Of a DNA stretch of 63,657 bases, positions 1 to 8,458 are shown one piece after another. The stretch spans positions 1 to 63,657 of the forward strand of contig CAMVBS010000005.1 of NCBI GenBank assembly GCA_947165785.1. Reading direction: 5' to 3'. Origin of the DNA: an uncultured Clostridia bacterium. GTDB taxonomy: Bacteria > Bacillota > Clostridia > Saccharofermentanales > Saccharofermentanaceae. The stretch's first letter is position 1. Every line of letters starts with the position of its first letter. Below the pieces are notes generated by a model that was not told where the DNA came from, did no database searches, and was given only the letters and a program-made list of their open reading frames with translations. Position numbers and translations under genes: made by a program.

Positions 1-2
1 CA

Positions 3-242
3 AAGAAGGCAGAGGCTAAGAAGCCTGCAGCTAAGAAAGCAGCAGCAAAGAAGCCGGCAGCTAAGAAGCCTGCTAAGAAGGCTGTTAAGAAGCTCGGCAA
101 GATCATCTTCGAGTTTGACGGCGCTCAGATCGCTTTCAAGGATATCGAGAAGAAGGCAGCTAAGCTCGGCGGCGATGTTTATGTTGTTGCAGCTGAGAAG
201 AAGATCTATGATGCAGAAGGTAAGTCTGTAGAACTCTTCTAA
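3..242 (+). CDS. Lys/Ala-rich H1-like protein, C-terminal part (5' end outside window)
   Basis: The reading frame is open from the window edge to a TAA at 240-242, giving 79 residues. The first ~30 residues are a histone-H1-like run built from KKPA and KKAA units. They are followed by a compact ~48-residue segment with alternating hydrophobic and charged residues that ends in VELF. Proteins with this layout are common in Clostridia. The C-terminal segment resembles, in my recollection, the small DUF6465-type domain, but I hold that assignment loosely. A basic tail of this kind normally binds nucleic acid, which is inference here. The gene is followed closely by a strong terminator. The start and any upstream domain cannot be seen. 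Confidence 0.75.
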   Translation, partial: KKAEAKKPAAKKAAAKKPAAKKPAKKAVKKLGKIIFEFDGAQIAFKDIEKKAAKLGGDVYVVAAEKKIYDAEGKSVELF

Positions 243-270
243 TCTTGATTAGCTTTTTAGATAAGAATAA

Positions 271-297
271 AACCGAGGATCGCTCCTCGGTTTTTTT
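271..297 (+). terminator. Rho-independent terminator of the H1-like gene
   Basis: A 9-bp stem (AACCGAGGA / TCCTCGGTT) with a 4-nt loop is followed by a run of T. It lies 28 nt after the stop codon. It also sits between two convergent genes, so it may serve the MATE gene on the other strand. Confidence 0.9.
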
Positions 298-315
298 ATG
301 TCCTGAATATACAGA

Positions 316-1659
316 TCAGATCATTTTTCTTTTCATCTTTTTATTGATCACTATATAGTAGATAACGCATATCGTTATTCCGACCATGGTTGCAAGAGGT
401 GCAGCCATTCCGATAAATGTGAGTGATGCATTTTCCTGAATGCTCATTATGTATGAGAACGGAAGTCTTATCAGAAATGACTGAATGATACCCTGTATCA
501 TGACAAATGTCGATCTTGAATGTCCGTTGAAATAACCGTAGAAACTGAACAGTATCGATGTGATGATCGCCTCAGGTGCAAAGCCTTTTAAGAACTCTGC
601 AGCTCTGCTGATATATTGAGGATCTTCCGTAAATACAGATGCCAGTATATCTCCGCAGAAGAAAGTTCCCAATGCAACGGGAATACCGATCAAGGCACCC
701 ATTATCATTCCTGTCTTCATTGCTTTCTTCGCTCTTGATTCGTTTCCGGCACCTACATTTTGTGCAACGAATGATGACATGCTCTGGATTATCGATGCAG
801 GAATGAGCATTACAAATCCGACTATCCTTTGCGATACTCCGTAACCTGATGATGCTTCAAGTCCGAGTCGGTTAACGAATGCACATATGGCAAGAAAGGT
901 TACGTTTGTAAGTATCTCCTGAAGAGCCAAAGGTGCACCGATCTTAAAGAAGTGTCCGATCTCATTTCCCCATGCTATATCTTTCTTCTCTATCCTGAAC
1001 TGAAGATCCTGTTTTCGGATCACAAAGAAAGCGATGATGACACTTATCGCCTGGGACATGATCGTAGCAAGTGCGGCACCCGATACATTGAGCTTAAGAA
1101 CTGCAACGAATACGAGGTCACCGATTATATTTGCAGCGCATGCTATGCCGACAAAAAGAAGTGGAAGTCTTGAATTTCCGAGACCTCTGAATATGCAGCT
1201 GATGAAATTATAAAAGACAACGAATACCATACCCGCACCGCAGATCCTTATATAAAGAACTGTGGAATCCAAAGCTTCCTTCGGTGCCTGCATTATGATC
1301 GCGATGGGTCTTGCAAGAGTGATGAGTATTATTGAAAGTATTGCCGATAATGCTATGAAGAACATGATCGAATTTCCGAGAAGCTTTCCGATCTTCTTGG
1401 GAGTTCCCGTTCCGAGGTATTGGCCTATTACTACAGTAACGCCTGTGGTAAGACCTACTGTTGCGAATGTAAACAGCTGAAGGATACTTGCACCTGTAGA
1501 GACACCGGATATTCCTTCCTGTGTTCCGAATCTTCCGACTATCAGAAGGTCGATCGCGCTGTACATTGATTGGAGAATAAGCGCTGCAAGGATCGGGAGC
1601 ATGAATCCTATGAGTTTTTTGGTAATACTGCCTTGTGTAAAATCGGCTTTATCGTTCAT
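316..1659 (-). CDS. MATE family efflux transporter
   Basis: The protein is 447 residues, the usual MATE length, with about 12 hydrophobic segments arranged as two similar halves. The N-terminal half has the typical GSITKKLIGFMLPILAALI opening and the QSMYSAIDLLIVGRF segment that MATE/NorM/DinF proteins use for the first helix pair. The family exports drugs or metabolites across the cytoplasmic membrane by Na+ or H+ antiport. The substrate cannot be read from the sequence. The ATG is preceded by AAGGA at a slightly long spacing. The gene stands alone, convergent with the H1-like gene and divergent from the nickel operon. Confidence 0.93.
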   Translation of the reverse strand: MNDKADFTQGSITKKLIGFMLPILAALILQSMYSAIDLLIVGRFGTQEGISGVSTGASILQLFTFATVGLTTGVTVVIGQYLGTGTPKKIGKLLGNSIMFFIALSAILSIILITLARPIAIIMQAPKEALDSTVLYIRICGAGMVFVVFYNFISCIFRGLGNSRLPLLFVGIACAANIIGDLVFVAVLKLNVSGAALATIMSQAISVIIAFFVIRKQDLQFRIEKKDIAWGNEIGHFFKIGAPLALQEILTNVTFLAICAFVNRLGLEASSGYGVSQRIVGFVMLIPASIIQSMSSFVAQNVGAGNESRAKKAMKTGMIMGALIGIPVALGTFFCGDILASVFTEDPQYISRAAEFLKGFAPEAIITSILFSFYGYFNGHSRSTFVMIQGIIQSFLIRLPFSYIMSIQENASLTFIGMAAPLATMVGITICVIYYIVINKKMKRKMI

Positions 1660-1722
1660 TATCTTTTATTCCTTATAATTATGTACGGGAATTATTTTAT
1701 AAGATTGAAAGATGATTTCAAA

Positions 1723-1751
1723 TTGTCTATTGCACAATTGTTTGATAAAAT
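1723..1751 (+). promoter_or_regulatory. Sigma-A promoter of the larB-nik operon
   Basis: TTGTCT (1723-1728), a 17-nt spacer and TAAAAT (1746-1751). Transcription would start near 1758, leaving a ~200-nt leader before larB. Confidence 0.6.
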
Positions 1752-1757
1752 AAGTCA

Positions 1758-1957
1758 CGGAAATGCATGAGCTTTCCTTAACAGACTGAAGTCTTGGATA
1801 ATAATTTGATCAACGTGTACCATGAGGTATGCCGATCTTTTGCAGAAGATCGCATATCTTTTTTTATTTGCTGATCTTTATATTTTCAATATGGATCTGA
1901 TAGAAGAAAGGTCTTAAAGAGTATAGATTAGAACATGCTCGATACGGAGGTGTCATC
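1758..1957 (+). promoter_or_regulatory. Structured 5' leader with internal terminator upstream of larB
   Basis: This ~200-nt gene-free stretch holds three short stem-loops: GGAAA/TTTCC at 1759-1777, AGAC/GTCT at 1783-1794 and TACC/GGTA at 1818-1829. They are followed by a strong hairpin with a T run at 1828-1867. The terminator lies ~90 nt before the larB start, so the leader looks like an attenuator. I could not match it to a known riboswitch; in particular I do not see the conserved NiCo (czcD) motif bases as I remember them. Confidence 0.5.
1828..1867 (+). terminator. Intrinsic terminator inside the larB leader
   Basis: An imperfect 12-bp stem, TATGCCGATCTT against AGAAGATCGCATA, is followed by about 9 T with one interruption. 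It lies upstream of larB on the same strand. The gene behind the promoter at 1723 has not begun, so read-through would be required for expression. Confidence 0.75.
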
Positions 1958-2713
1958 ATGAACAGCGATACAAGAAAGATACTTGAAGAAGTAAAAGCGG
2001 GTAAAGTATCCGTAGATGAAGCTCTTCTTGCTCTTAAGAAGCAGCCGTTCGAAGATATCGGTTACGCTAAGATTGATCTTCACAGAGGCATAAGGCAGGG
2101 AGCACCTGAGGTTATATACGGCGCCGGTAAGACGCCTGAACAGATCGCGGGTATCCTTAAGACCATGCTCGATAATGACGTTAAGACTATACTGATTACA
2201 CGTATAGATAAAGATAAATATGAAGCTCTCGCTCCTGATTTTGATATCAGATACTATGAGGAAGCAAGGATCGGTATCGCAGGTCAGATCAAAAAGCCTG
2301 ACGGTATCGGTAAGATCGTTGTTGCTACGGGAGGAACATCGGATATCCCTGTAGCAGAGGAAGCTGCTTTGACTGCTGAAGTTCACGGTAATGAGGTCAT
2401 CAGGCTCTATGATGTGGGAGTTGCAGGATTACACAGGCTCCTTTCACATGTCGATGAGATCATGGGAGCTTCTGTCATCATAGCTGTTGCCGGAATGGAA
2501 GGAGCTCTTGCAAGTGTTGTCGGAGGACTTGCTGACTGTCCTGTGATCGCAGTTCCGACAAGTGTCGGATATGGAGCTTCTTTTAATGGCGTATCGGCAC
2601 TCTTGTCCATGCTCAACTCCTGTGCGAGCGGAGTATCGGTCGTTAATATCGATAACGGATTCGGCGCGGGATACCTGGCCGGTATGATAAATCATATGGA
2701 GGTGAAGAAGTGA
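1958..2713 (+). CDS. larB: LarB, nickel-pincer cofactor biosynthesis carboxylase/hydrolase
   Basis: The protein is 251 residues. LarB carboxylates the pyridinium ring of nicotinic acid adenine dinucleotide and releases AMP, the first step in making the nickel-pincer nucleotide (NPN) cofactor of lactate racemase and related enzymes. The C-terminal half shows the AIR-carboxylase (PurE)-like core: GGTSDIP at 125-131, a glycine-rich AVAGMEGALASVVGG stretch near 176-190 and VPTSVGYG at 199-206. A strong GGAGG sits 7 nt before the ATG. It overlaps larC by four bases (GTGA), indicating translational coupling. It is first in a larB-larC-nikMN-nikQ-nikO operon. larE, the sulfur-donating enzyme, is not in this window. 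Confidence 0.95.
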   Translation: MNSDTRKILEEVKAGKVSVDEALLALKKQPFEDIGYAKIDLHRGIRQGAPEVIYGAGKTPEQIAGILKTMLDNDVKTILITRIDKDKYEALAPDFDIRYYEEARIGIAGQIKKPDGIGKIVVATGGTSDIPVAEEAALTAEVHGNEVIRLYDVGVAGLHRLLSHVDEIMGASVIIAVAGMEGALASVVGGLADCPVIAVPTSVGYGASFNGVSALLSMLNSCASGVSVVNIDNGFGAGYLAGMINHMEVKK

Positions 2714-3990
2714 GAACTTTATATATTGAATGTTCTATGGGTGCGGCAGGTGATATGCTTACTGCTGCTTTGCTCGAGCTTTTCGAGGATAAGGAAAAGG
2801 TTGTAGATGAGCTTAATTCACTCGGCATACCGAAGGTAAGATTCGAATCGTCCGTCATGAGTAAGTGCGGCATCAACGGAACACATATGACGGTTACCGT
2901 TGACGGAGAAGAGGAAGATGAGTCCATGCATGATCACGATCATGAGCATGAACATGAGCATCATCATGAGGAGGAAGAACATCACCGTCATCACGAACAC
3001 CCTCATCATCCCGATCATCATTATCATGATACCGGGTATGCACATCACCATACTCACAGTCATTCAAGCCTTCATGACATAGAACACATCGTGCGCGATC
3101 ATTTGGGGCTTTGTAACAATGTTACACAGGATATCATGAGCATATACGGTCTCATCGCAGAGGCTGAAAGCGCTGCTCACGGTAAACCGGTTGATGAGAT
3201 CCATTTCCATGAAGTCGGAACCATGGATGCAGTTGCAGATATTACCGCATGCTGCTACCTGATCGATAAACTTAAGGTCGATAAGATAGTGGCTTCACCT
3301 GTTTGCGTTGGAAGCGGCAGGGTTAAGTGTGCTCACGGAATACTTCCTGTTCCGGCTCCTGCAACTGCCTATATCCTTAAGGATGTTCCTTCATATGCAG
3401 GCGATATCAGAGGAGAACTTTGTACTCCTACAGGTGCTGCAATACTGAAACACTTCGTCTCCGAATTCGGTTCCCAGCCTGTAATGAAGGTGGATAAGAT
3501 CGGATACGGAATGGGCAAGAAGGATTTCGAAGCAGCTAACTGCGTTCGAGTCTTCCTTGGTGAGACTTCGGATATATCAGAGCAGATCTTCGAGATCAAC
3601 TTTAATGTTGACGACATGACAGGCGAGGAGATCGGTTTTGCCACAGAGAAGATCTTTGAAGCAGGAGCTCGTGATTGCTTCACTACACCTGTTTACATGA
3701 AGAAGAACAGACCCGGGGTCCTCGTAACGATAATCTGTGACGGCGGTCATAAGGAAAACATCATAAATGCCGTCTTTAAACATACGACTACCATCGGTAT
3801 TCGCGAAAAAGTCGTTCAAAGGTGTGTTCTCGATCGTAAGAACGTTAAGCTGTCGACCTCATACGGAGAAGTCAACGCCAAGGTGTCTACGGGATACGGA
3901 GTGACTAAGACCAAGGTCGAATATGATGACATGAGTAAGATATGTAACGACAAAGATATATCTGTATATACTTTTAAGGAGGATTTGTAA
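2710..3990 (+). CDS. larC: LarC, nickel insertion enzyme of NPN cofactor synthesis
   Basis: The protein is 426 residues in one uninterrupted frame from a GTG start that overlaps the larB stop. LarC is a CTP-dependent cyclometallase that inserts Ni into the pyridinium bis-thiocarboxylate precursor. In Lactiplantibacillus plantarum the gene is split by a programmed frameshift (larC1/larC2); here it is continuous. Residues 74-119 form a loop with about 23 His, a probable nickel store or chaperone segment. The flanking parts carry the family signatures MGAAGDMLTAALLEL at the start and HFHEVGTMDAVADI around 165-178. LarC ends two nucleotides before the ATG of the transporter gene. Confidence 0.95.
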   Translation: MRTLYIECSMGAAGDMLTAALLELFEDKEKVVDELNSLGIPKVRFESSVMSKCGINGTHMTVTVDGEEEDESMHDHDHEHEHEHHHEEEEHHRHHEHPHHPDHHYHDTGYAHHHTHSHSSLHDIEHIVRDHLGLCNNVTQDIMSIYGLIAEAESAAHGKPVDEIHFHEVGTMDAVADITACCYLIDKLKVDKIVASPVCVGSGRVKCAHGILPVPAPATAYILKDVPSYAGDIRGELCTPTGAAILKHFVSEFGSQPVMKVDKIGYGMGKKDFEAANCVRVFLGETSDISEQIFEINFNVDDMTGEEIGFATEKIFEAGARDCFTTPVYMKKNRPGVLVTIICDGGHKENIINAVFKHTTTIGIREKVVQRCVLDRKNVKLSTSYGEVNAKVSTGYGVTKTKVEYDDMSKICNDKDISVYTFKEDL

Positions 3991-3991
3991 T

Positions 3992-5038
3992 ATGCATATG
4001 GCTGATGCCTTGTTGTCACCGGGAGTTGCGGGGACAATGTATGCTGCTTCTGCGGCAGCTGCTGCACTGTCAGTCTACAAATTAAGAAAGAGTGAGGATG
4101 AACAGCTTAGTTTTTCAAGTAAGAAACTTCCTACCATGGCCGTAATGTCAGCTCTGGTATTTGCCGGTCAGATGATCAACTATACCATCCCGGGAACAGG
4201 TTCTTCGGGTCACATCTGCGGCGGACTTCTTCTTACATCATTGCTCGGACCTTATGCCGCTTTCCTGTCCATGATAGCGGTCCTTGTCATACAATGTCTG
4301 TTCTTCGCGGACGGAGGACTGATGGCCCTGGGTGCCAATATTTGGAATATGGCATTCTACGGGTGCTTTGTCGGATATTTCCTTGTTATGAAGCCGCTAA
4401 TGAAGACTAAGATCAATACCAAGCTTAAGCTTATATTGGGCTCCGTATTGGGCTGTGTACTGACGCTTCAGATGGGCGCTTTCTCGGTTGTTCTTGAGAC
4501 ATCTTTGTCAGGTATCACTGAACTTCCGTTTAAGCAGTTTGTCCTTCTCATGCAGCCTATCCATCTTGCCATTGGTCTTGTTGAAGGTCTTGCTACTTCC
4601 GCGATCCTTATCTTTGTTGAGTCGACCTCACCTGATCTTGTTAAGGTCGTAAGCAGCAAAAAGAACGGATCGTTCAAGACAACTGTTGCAGTGCTTCTCA
4701 TCTGCGTCATCGCTATCGGAGGCGGATTCTCGCTTCTTGCAAGCTCCAATCCTGACGGACTTGAGTGGGCATTGTTCGGTAATACCGAATATAGTGAGTC
4801 AAGAGAGAATATGGGTCTTGATGAGGAAGAATACGGTGTATCAAGTAAGGTTTCCGATAAGGCAGGTCTTATCCAGGAAAAGACATCGTTCCTTCCTGAT
4901 TATGCTTTTGCAGGTGATGACGAAAATCCTCTCGGAACATCTGTTTCAGGTATCGTAGGTTCTGCGATCGTTGCAGTCGTAGCTGTAGGTCTCGGTGTAG
5001 CAGGCGGTGCTTTGAGAAAAAAGAAGAAGGCAGCCTGA
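3992..5038 (+). CDS. nikMN: Nickel/cobalt ECF transporter substrate-binding protein, M-N fusion
   Basis: The protein is 348 residues. It begins MHMADALLSP, the CbiM/NikM signature in which the N-terminal Met1-His2 and the next His bind the metal ion. Six or seven membrane helices follow. At residue 253 begins PDGLEWALFG, the hallmark of the CbiN/NikN small subunit, and the protein ends with one more helix and a basic tail. It is therefore a natural fusion of the M and N subunits. Together with the next two genes it makes a complete energy-coupling-factor importer. Its place directly behind larBC points to nickel rather than cobalt, an inference from context. AAGGAGG lies 9 nt before the ATG. 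Confidence 0.93.
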   Translation: MHMADALLSPGVAGTMYAASAAAAALSVYKLRKSEDEQLSFSSKKLPTMAVMSALVFAGQMINYTIPGTGSSGHICGGLLLTSLLGPYAAFLSMIAVLVIQCLFFADGGLMALGANIWNMAFYGCFVGYFLVMKPLMKTKINTKLKLILGSVLGCVLTLQMGAFSVVLETSLSGITELPFKQFVLLMQPIHLAIGLVEGLATSAILIFVESTSPDLVKVVSSKKNGSFKTTVAVLLICVIAIGGGFSLLASSNPDGLEWALFGNTEYSESRENMGLDEEEYGVSSKVSDKAGLIQEKTSFLPDYAFAGDDENPLGTSVSGIVGSAIVAVVAVGLGVAGGALRKKKKAA

Positions 5039-5039
5039 T

Positions 5040-5840
5040 ATGAATAAAGCGGCACAGGCATCACAGGAGATAAGGACGATCGAGGAACTTAATACCATCG
5101 ATTCTCCGGTCCATAAGATGAGTCCGCTTTCTAAACTCATATTGACTGTTGTCTATATAACCTGCGTGGCGTCATTTGGCAGATACGATATATACGGATT
5201 GTTCGTAATGATCCTATTGCCGCTTATCGGATACGTATTGTCAACGATCCCCGTAAGTCTTTGTTTCCGTAAGATGAGATTCGTGCTCCCCGCGATACTT
5301 CTCGTGGGGATCGCGAATCCTTTTTTGGACAGGGATATTGCAGTTGTTATTGGAAGAGTTCCGATAAGCTTTGGAATGATATCGATGTTAACGCTTCTTA
5401 TGAAGGGTGCGTTCTCGATAATGGCTTCGTTCCTTCTTATCGCTACTACTCCGATAGATGATCTGTGCAAGAGCCTTCGAAGGATACATGTTCCTAAGAT
5501 AATGGTGTCGCTCCTGCTTCTTACGTACAGGTACATTTCACTGTTTCTTGACGAGGTATCCGTCATGACTGATTGTTATTCTCTTCGTGCTCCGGGACAG
5601 AAGGGAATACAGTTCTCGGCATGGGGCTCTTTCCTCGGGGGACTTATTATCAGAAGTGAAGGGAAGGCATCGCGCAATTATGACTGTATGATGCTTCGCG
5701 GTTTTAACGGTGACTTTGATCATGCTGTGGGAAAAGGTATCAGGACATCCTGGCTGTTCGCGGTTATCTTGATAACTTTTTCTATAGGGATGAGACTATA
5801 TAATCTTCCGGCGATCATCGGAAGTGTTTTTGTGAGGTAA
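5040..5840 (+). CDS. nikQ: ECF transporter T component (NikQ/CbiQ)
   Basis: The protein is 266 residues with about five or six membrane helices. It is the scaffold of an ECF importer and links the metal-binding M/N protein to the ATPase through cytoplasmic coupling helices. The conserved stretch LLLTYRYISLFLDEV and the downstream SLRAPGQ segment fit the T-component coupling region. The ATG begins one base after the nikMN stop, and the gene ends in ATGA overlap with the ATPase gene, so the three are translated together. Confidence 0.9.
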   Translation: MNKAAQASQEIRTIEELNTIDSPVHKMSPLSKLILTVVYITCVASFGRYDIYGLFVMILLPLIGYVLSTIPVSLCFRKMRFVLPAILLVGIANPFLDRDIAVVIGRVPISFGMISMLTLLMKGAFSIMASFLLIATTPIDDLCKSLRRIHVPKIMVSLLLLTYRYISLFLDEVSVMTDCYSLRAPGQKGIQFSAWGSFLGGLIIRSEGKASRNYDCMMLRGFNGDFDHAVGKGIRTSWLFAVILITFSIGMRLYNLPAIIGSVFVR

Positions 5841-6559
5841 TGATGCTTGAGATAAAGGATCTTTCATATGAATATAAGGGCGGCTTCAAGGCGCTGTCGG
5901 ATGTGACGATTAAGATCGGCGATAATGAAAGCGTCGGCCTTATCGGTGCGAACGGTGCCGGAAAGAGTACTTTGTTCAAAGCACTCACCGGCCTTATCGA
6001 CTTTGAAGGTGAGATAACCGTCGACGGTCTTATATCCGATAAGAAAAATATCGCGCAGATCAGGAAAAAGATCGGTTATGTTGTTCAGGAATCAGAAGAT
6101 CAGATGTTCATGCCAAAGGTCATCGACGATGTGATGTTCGGTCTTCTGAATTACGGTACTTCGAGGGAAGAAGCCGTCAGGATATCCGATGAGATATTGG
6201 AAAGACTGGGCCTTTCATATCTGAGAGACAGATATAACCACACTTTGTCAGGCGGTGAGATCAAGATGGCAGCGATCGCGACGATCCTCGCACTTAAGCC
6301 TGATATCGTTCTTTTCGATGAGCCGACATCATCACTTGATCCGCATAACAGAAGGATGATCATAAATACCCTTAACTCCATAAAGTCGACCAAGATCGTA
6401 GCTTCTCATGATCTCGACCTTGTTTATGATACCTGTGACAGGATAATACTTATGAACGGCGGCAGGGTCGTTAAGGTGGGTGGAAGAGATGAGATACTTA
6501 AGGATGAAAAGCTCCTTACCGATAACATGCTCGAACTTCCGCTCAGGTTTCAAAAGTAA
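5840..6559 (+). CDS. nikO: ECF transporter ATPase (NikO/CbiO)
   Basis: The protein is 239 residues, an ABC ATPase that powers the nickel importer. Visible motifs are Walker A GANGAGKST (36-44), a Q-loop at VVQESEDQ, the signature LSGGE (136-140), Walker B DIVLFDE (155-161) with its glutamate, the D-loop SSLDP and the switch His in ASHDLDL. All catalytic residues are present. Only one ATPase gene is found, so it probably works as a homodimer. It starts with two consecutive ATG codons overlapping the nikQ stop. A gap of 99 bp without a clear terminator separates it from the MutS-like gene. Confidence 0.95.
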   Translation: MMLEIKDLSYEYKGGFKALSDVTIKIGDNESVGLIGANGAGKSTLFKALTGLIDFEGEITVDGLISDKKNIAQIRKKIGYVVQESEDQMFMPKVIDDVMFGLLNYGTSREEAVRISDEILERLGLSYLRDRYNHTLSGGEIKMAAIATILALKPDIVLFDEPTSSLDPHNRRMIINTLNSIKSTKIVASHDLDLVYDTCDRIILMNGGRVVKVGGRDEILKDEKLLTDNMLELPLRFQK

Positions 6560-6658
6560 GGTCTCATTACCTTTTTGTTAATTATGCGCCTTTTTCCGTG
6601 AAAGAATCCGGCAAGAGTAATAAAATGTAATCATATTTTCGAATAGGGGAGAAAGCGT

Positions 6659-8398
6659 ATGTCAGTTGATATCAATAATCCTATAAGCATCCTGTATCCG
6701 TACGGTGAAGAGGTTTCCTACAAGCAGCTCTCGAGTCTTTCCTGCCATGATCTGGCTATGGATGTTCTGTGCAGTAACCTTGCTCAGGCTCCTAAGGAAG
6801 ACGCTCTTATCATGAACGTGCTCTCGAAGCTTACGACCGATACGAGAGTTGCCGAATACAGACAAAAGGTCTTTGTCGATATACTTAATCTTCCCGATCT
6901 TCGAAAAAAGATGATGGAACTTCTCGACAAGGTCCAATACATTAAGGATTTCAAGACGATGAAGAGAGGCTCATCCGAGAGGATGGGACTTTGGGATCTT
7001 CTTCATAAGCTCGATGAGATAAATGATTATATCGAGTGTGTGGAAGCAATGCAGGAGTGCCTCGGAAACGCTCCGCTCAAGTCGCAGGGACTTATAGACC
7101 TTCGTGAATATGTTAAAGCCATCTATACGGACTCGTTCTTCGCTGAGATGAAGGCCGATATAAAGAAGATCAAGGCTGAAGCTTCGAGTGTCAAGAGCGT
7201 AACGGTCGGCATCAATGTTAACGAGAGGTTCGAGGCAAGCAGTCTCGGATTGATCTCGATCAATGATACACCGTTTAAGAAGTCCGGCATCGTAAGTAAC
7301 TTCGCAGATGCACTTAAGTCAAAGAACAAGCTTCATGAGGGCACTGAATGGGACGGCGATATGCACTATACACCTGTGGATGAAGCAGGCCTCGGGGTAG
7401 ATGCGATCGCTGATCACTTATACGATATCTACACCAAGACTTCCATAGCCGGCGTTGCCATGAAAAATGCCGAGAGAACAACGGCTTCCGTTCCAGAGGG
7501 AGACGGCGTTGAAAGCTCTACATTCTATCTGGATAAGATAGTAAATAAGCTTCTCGATACTCTCGTAAAGAAACTCCGTGATACGTTATCCAAATATGTA
7601 AATGTAGCAGTGGTAAACATTTCAAAGCTCATTCCGGAGTTTGTTTACTACATCAGGTTCGCAGAGTTTATCGAAGCTAATCTTAAGAAGGACATGCCTT
7701 TTTGTGAAGCAAGGATCTTGTCCGATGATGACATGAAAGAAGGCATTACCATGAAGGCGAGAGGACTTTATAACCTTAAGCTCGCCATCTCGGGTAATCA
7801 CAGTGAGAAGATCGTCTATAACGATCTGGATTTCGATTCCGATCATACGGTCTATATCCTTACAGGTGCCAACAGAGGCGGTAAGACAACGATAACCCAG
7901 GCAGTAGGATTATTGTTCGTGCTGGCTCAGGGCGGTATCTATGTTCCTGCTACGAGTTTTGAATATAAACCTGTTGACGGTATCTATACTCATTTTCCGG
8001 CTGACGAAGATAAGACCATGGATCTCGGAAGACTCGGTGAAGAGTGTGTAAGGTTTAAGGAACTTTATACCGAAGCGACAGGCGACAGCTTGATGCTCCT
8101 TAACGAGACATTCTCGACAACGTCGTTCGAGGAAGGCTATTACATAGCAAGAGACTCTGTCCGTGCGATCCTTAATAAGGGCATCAGGACCATCTATAAT
8201 ACTCACATGCATAAACTTGCCTATGATGCAGAAGAGATGAATAAGGGCGAGTATAAGGTTAAGGCGGCGTCTTTGGTAGTTAAGAACGAAGGTGCCAACA
8301 GATCGTTCAAAGTAGAGGTCGCACCGCCTGAGGGACAGAGTTTTGCCAAGGATATAGCAGAGAAGTACGGCGTTACCTACGAGATGCTCACAAATTGA
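6659..8398 (+). CDS. Short MutS-family ATPase (mismatch-repair-related)
   Basis: The protein is 579 residues, much shorter than MutS (~850), and lacks the N-terminal mismatch-reading domain. It keeps a helical lever/clamp-like middle and a C-terminal MutS-type ABC ATPase. Walker A is GANRGGKTT near 403-411, where classical MutS has GPNMGGKST. The Walker B region is LMLLNETFSTT near 478-488, with Asn where MutS has Asp before the catalytic Glu. THMHKLA fits the terminal His motif. Such MutS-like proteins are frequent in Clostridia and their role is unproven; recombination or branched-DNA processing is possible. GGGGAGAAAG precedes the ATG. Confidence 0.8.
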   Translation: MSVDINNPISILYPYGEEVSYKQLSSLSCHDLAMDVLCSNLAQAPKEDALIMNVLSKLTTDTRVAEYRQKVFVDILNLPDLRKKMMELLDKVQYIKDFKTMKRGSSERMGLWDLLHKLDEINDYIECVEAMQECLGNAPLKSQGLIDLREYVKAIYTDSFFAEMKADIKKIKAEASSVKSVTVGINVNERFEASSLGLISINDTPFKKSGIVSNFADALKSKNKLHEGTEWDGDMHYTPVDEAGLGVDAIADHLYDIYTKTSIAGVAMKNAERTTASVPEGDGVESSTFYLDKIVNKLLDTLVKKLRDTLSKYVNVAVVNISKLIPEFVYYIRFAEFIEANLKKDMPFCEARILSDDDMKEGITMKARGLYNLKLAISGNHSEKIVYNDLDFDSDHTVYILTGANRGGKTTITQAVGLLFVLAQGGIYVPATSFEYKPVDGIYTHFPADEDKTMDLGRLGEECVRFKELYTEATGDSLMLLNETFSTTSFEEGYYIARDSVRAILNKGIRTIYNTHMHKLAYDAEEMNKGEYKVKAASLVVKNEGANRSFKVEVAPPEGQSFAKDIAEKYGVTYEMLTN

Positions 8399-8423
8399 TT
8401 TTAGTATGGTTTTGCCGTATACT
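8395..8423 (+). promoter_or_regulatory. Promoter of the GT2 gene
   Basis: TTGATT (8395-8400), 17-nt spacer, TATACT (8418-8423). The -35 overlaps the stop codon of the MutS-like gene. Confidence 0.6.
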
Positions 8424-8458
8424 TACCCACAGACGACCGACGGAGGAATATCGATTAG

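Noticed and set aside
1758..1957. NiCo or cobalamin riboswitch before larB
   Set aside because: Expected from gene context, but I could not find the conserved motif bases of either class. I list it only as an unassigned leader.
6601..6658. Promoter for the MutS-like gene
   Set aside because: TAAAAT-like bases are present but no acceptable -35 at a proper distance; not strong enough to list.
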